Source: Mariniphaga sp963747515 (GTDB lineage Bacteria; Bacteroidota; Bacteroidia; Bacteroidales; Prolixibacteraceae). Taken from it: 64,000 bases of DNA. The stretch covers positions 496,001-560,000 of the forward strand of contig CAVVFN010000008.1 in assembly GCA_963747515.1 (NCBI GenBank), in the 5' to 3' direction. This document shows positions 63,141 through 64,000 of this stretch, piece by piece; position 1 is the stretch's first letter, and each line of letters starts with the position of its first letter. The notes beneath the pieces are model-generated. The model was given only the letters and a program-made list of their open reading frames with translations. It had not been told where the DNA came from and searched no databases. The position numbers were made by a program, and so were the translations under genes.

Positions 63141-63222
63141 GCCTCTGAGAAATGAAAGTCAATTTTTTCCCGAAGGAAAGATAATAATACGCCATGACTA
63201 ACTTTCTTTCATTTCCAGAGGC
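63141..63222. terminator. Long-loop hairpin between converging pssA and purF-like genes
   Basis: Left arm GCCTCTGAGAAATGAAAG (63141-63158), right arm CTTTCATTTCCAGAGGC (63206-63222), complementary apart from a one-base bulge; the loop is 47 nt. T- and A-rich runs flank it on both sides (AAAAAA before, ATAATTTTAAA after). It lies between two convergent genes, so a bidirectional terminator is plausible, though the loop is longer than usual. Confidence 0.5.
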
Positions 63223-63273
63223 ATAATTTTAAACACCCAATATCTGAAAATGTTTTAATAGTCAGAGGAAAAA

Positions 63274-64000
63274 CTAATAAGCGCGCTTGTTTTTCCCTTC
63301 TATATAATTTATGAAAGATGAATTGACAACTTTATTACCACCTGGGGTTGGATAATTTCCAGTAAAATACCAATCTCCGGTATCGTTAGGGCAGGCAGCA
63401 TGAAGATTTTCAATAGACTGATAAATAATTTCCACTTCCGACATACATTCTTCAGGTTTCAGCAGTTCCGAAATTTTTGCTGATATTTGTTCAGGTGAAA
63501 AGCTACGGTAGATTTCACGAACATAATTAACCATCTCTTCTTTTGTAAGGTTTTCCTGTTCTTTACATTTATGATAAACCTCATCGATGACATGGTTCAT
63601 GTCATGTTGCTTTAAAAGTTCAACAGCTGCATTAAAAGCGATAAAATTATCGAGGCGCGCCATATCAATCCCGTAGCAATCGGGATATCGAATTTGCGGC
63701 GCCGAAGAGACCACTATAATTTTCTTAGGCAGTAACCGTCCTAGAATACGAAGGATGCTGTTTTTTAACGTAGTACCCCGAACAATGGAATCATCTATAA
63801 CTACCAGAGTATCTACAAAATTCCGGACTACTCCATATGTAACATCATAAACATGTGCAACCAGTTCGTCGCGGTTTGCATCATCGGTTATAAATGTCCG
63901 TAATTTTGCATCCTTAATGGCAATTTTTTCAACACGAGGGTCCAATGAAACGATTTTTTTTATTTCATCGTTTGTCATACTCCCATTACCTTCTTTCAAT
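63274..64000 (-). CDS. purF: Amidophosphoribosyltransferase-like protein, C-terminal part (runs off the window)
   Basis: About 242 residues of the C-terminal half; the frame is open to the window edge, so the start is outside. The PRPP-binding loop is LVVIDDSIVRGTTLKNSILRIL. The end, TGDWYFTGNYPTPGGNKVVNSSFINYIEGKNKRAY, matches the C-terminal tail of Bacteroidota PurF-type enzymes, which are longer than E. coli PurF. It catalyses the first step of purine synthesis, transferring ammonia from glutamine to PRPP. The glutaminase N-terminal half with its Cys1 is not in the window. Confidence 0.85.
   Translation of the reverse strand, partial: LKEGNGSMTNDEIKKIVSLDPRVEKIAIKDAKLRTFITDDANRDELVAHVYDVTYGVVRNFVDTLVVIDDSIVRGTTLKNSILRILGRLLPKKIIVVSSAPQIRYPDCYGIDMARLDNFIAFNAAVELLKQHDMNHVIDEVYHKCKEQENLTKEEMVNYVREIYRSFSPEQISAKISELLKPEECMSEVEIIYQSIENLHAACPNDTGDWYFTGNYPTPGGNKVVNSSFINYIEGKNKRAY

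Overview
This window is a piece of a chromosome from a Bacteroidota bacterium, most likely a member of the Bacteroidales/Marinilabiliales (Prolixibacteraceae-like) group. The evidence is the gene content and families: a DUF4924 protein, a DUF6132 protein, TPR/PD40/OmpA outer-membrane architecture, a secreted protein with a type IX secretion (T9SS) sorting tail, a sulfatase and DUF1080 degradative proteins. The DNA is AT-rich, Shine-Dalgarno sequences are largely absent, and TAnnTTTG-type -7 boxes are present. No rRNA, tRNA, CRISPR array, integrase or transposase was seen. Most of the window is ordinary core chromosome with short accessory stretches.

Layout. 1-2.4 kb: a truncated YbjQ-family gene and a radical SAM DNA-repair-type protein that ends in a beta-clamp-binding-like motif, followed by an unusual 11-bp-phased inverted repeat array. 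2.4-6.0 kb (minus): a translationally coupled operon of ABC ATPase, two ABC-2 permeases, a CPBP membrane protease and a small coiled-coil protein. 6.2-11.0 kb (plus): an ion and osmotic homeostasis cassette of a cation-chloride-cotransporter-like carrier, CorA, an MscS channel and a DCC protein. 11.0-19.2 kb: housekeeping genes hslR-like, pth, rplY/ctc, prs, engB, manA, udk, a DEDD exonuclease, smpB. 19.6-24.4 kb: uvrB, an OsmC protein, a Rossmann epimerase-like protein, a second copy of the phased repeat, and a thioredoxin pair.

24.5-40.6 kb is mostly secreted or periplasmic: a degenerate M23-like protein, a CE1-type esterase, a GntR regulator, a PQQ-type sugar dehydrogenase with a cytochrome c lipoprotein, a PorE-like OmpA protein, a prohibitin, a periplasmic glutamine-amidotransferase-fold protein, a sulfatase, prfC and a DUF1080 protein. 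40.8-53.1 kb is a surface glycosylation cluster: two DPM-type GT2 enzymes, five polytopic GT-C-like membrane proteins (one broken by a single-base frameshift), a methyltransferase and a T9SS cargo protein. 53.4-64 kb returns to housekeeping: coaD, a thioredoxin-fold protein lacking CxxC, NUDIX, pyrE, birA, and the block rsfS-ftsH-DUF2007-cdsA-psd-pssA for protein quality control and phosphatidylethanolamine synthesis, ending in a truncated purF-like gene.

The observation I consider most likely to be undescribed is the pair of dispersed elements at about 2.16-2.28 kb and 23.34-23.43 kb. TTCG steps on the left and CGAA steps on the right are spaced exactly 11 bp apart around a shared 16-bp palindromic core. 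The two copies have the same geometry although the sequences between the steps differ.
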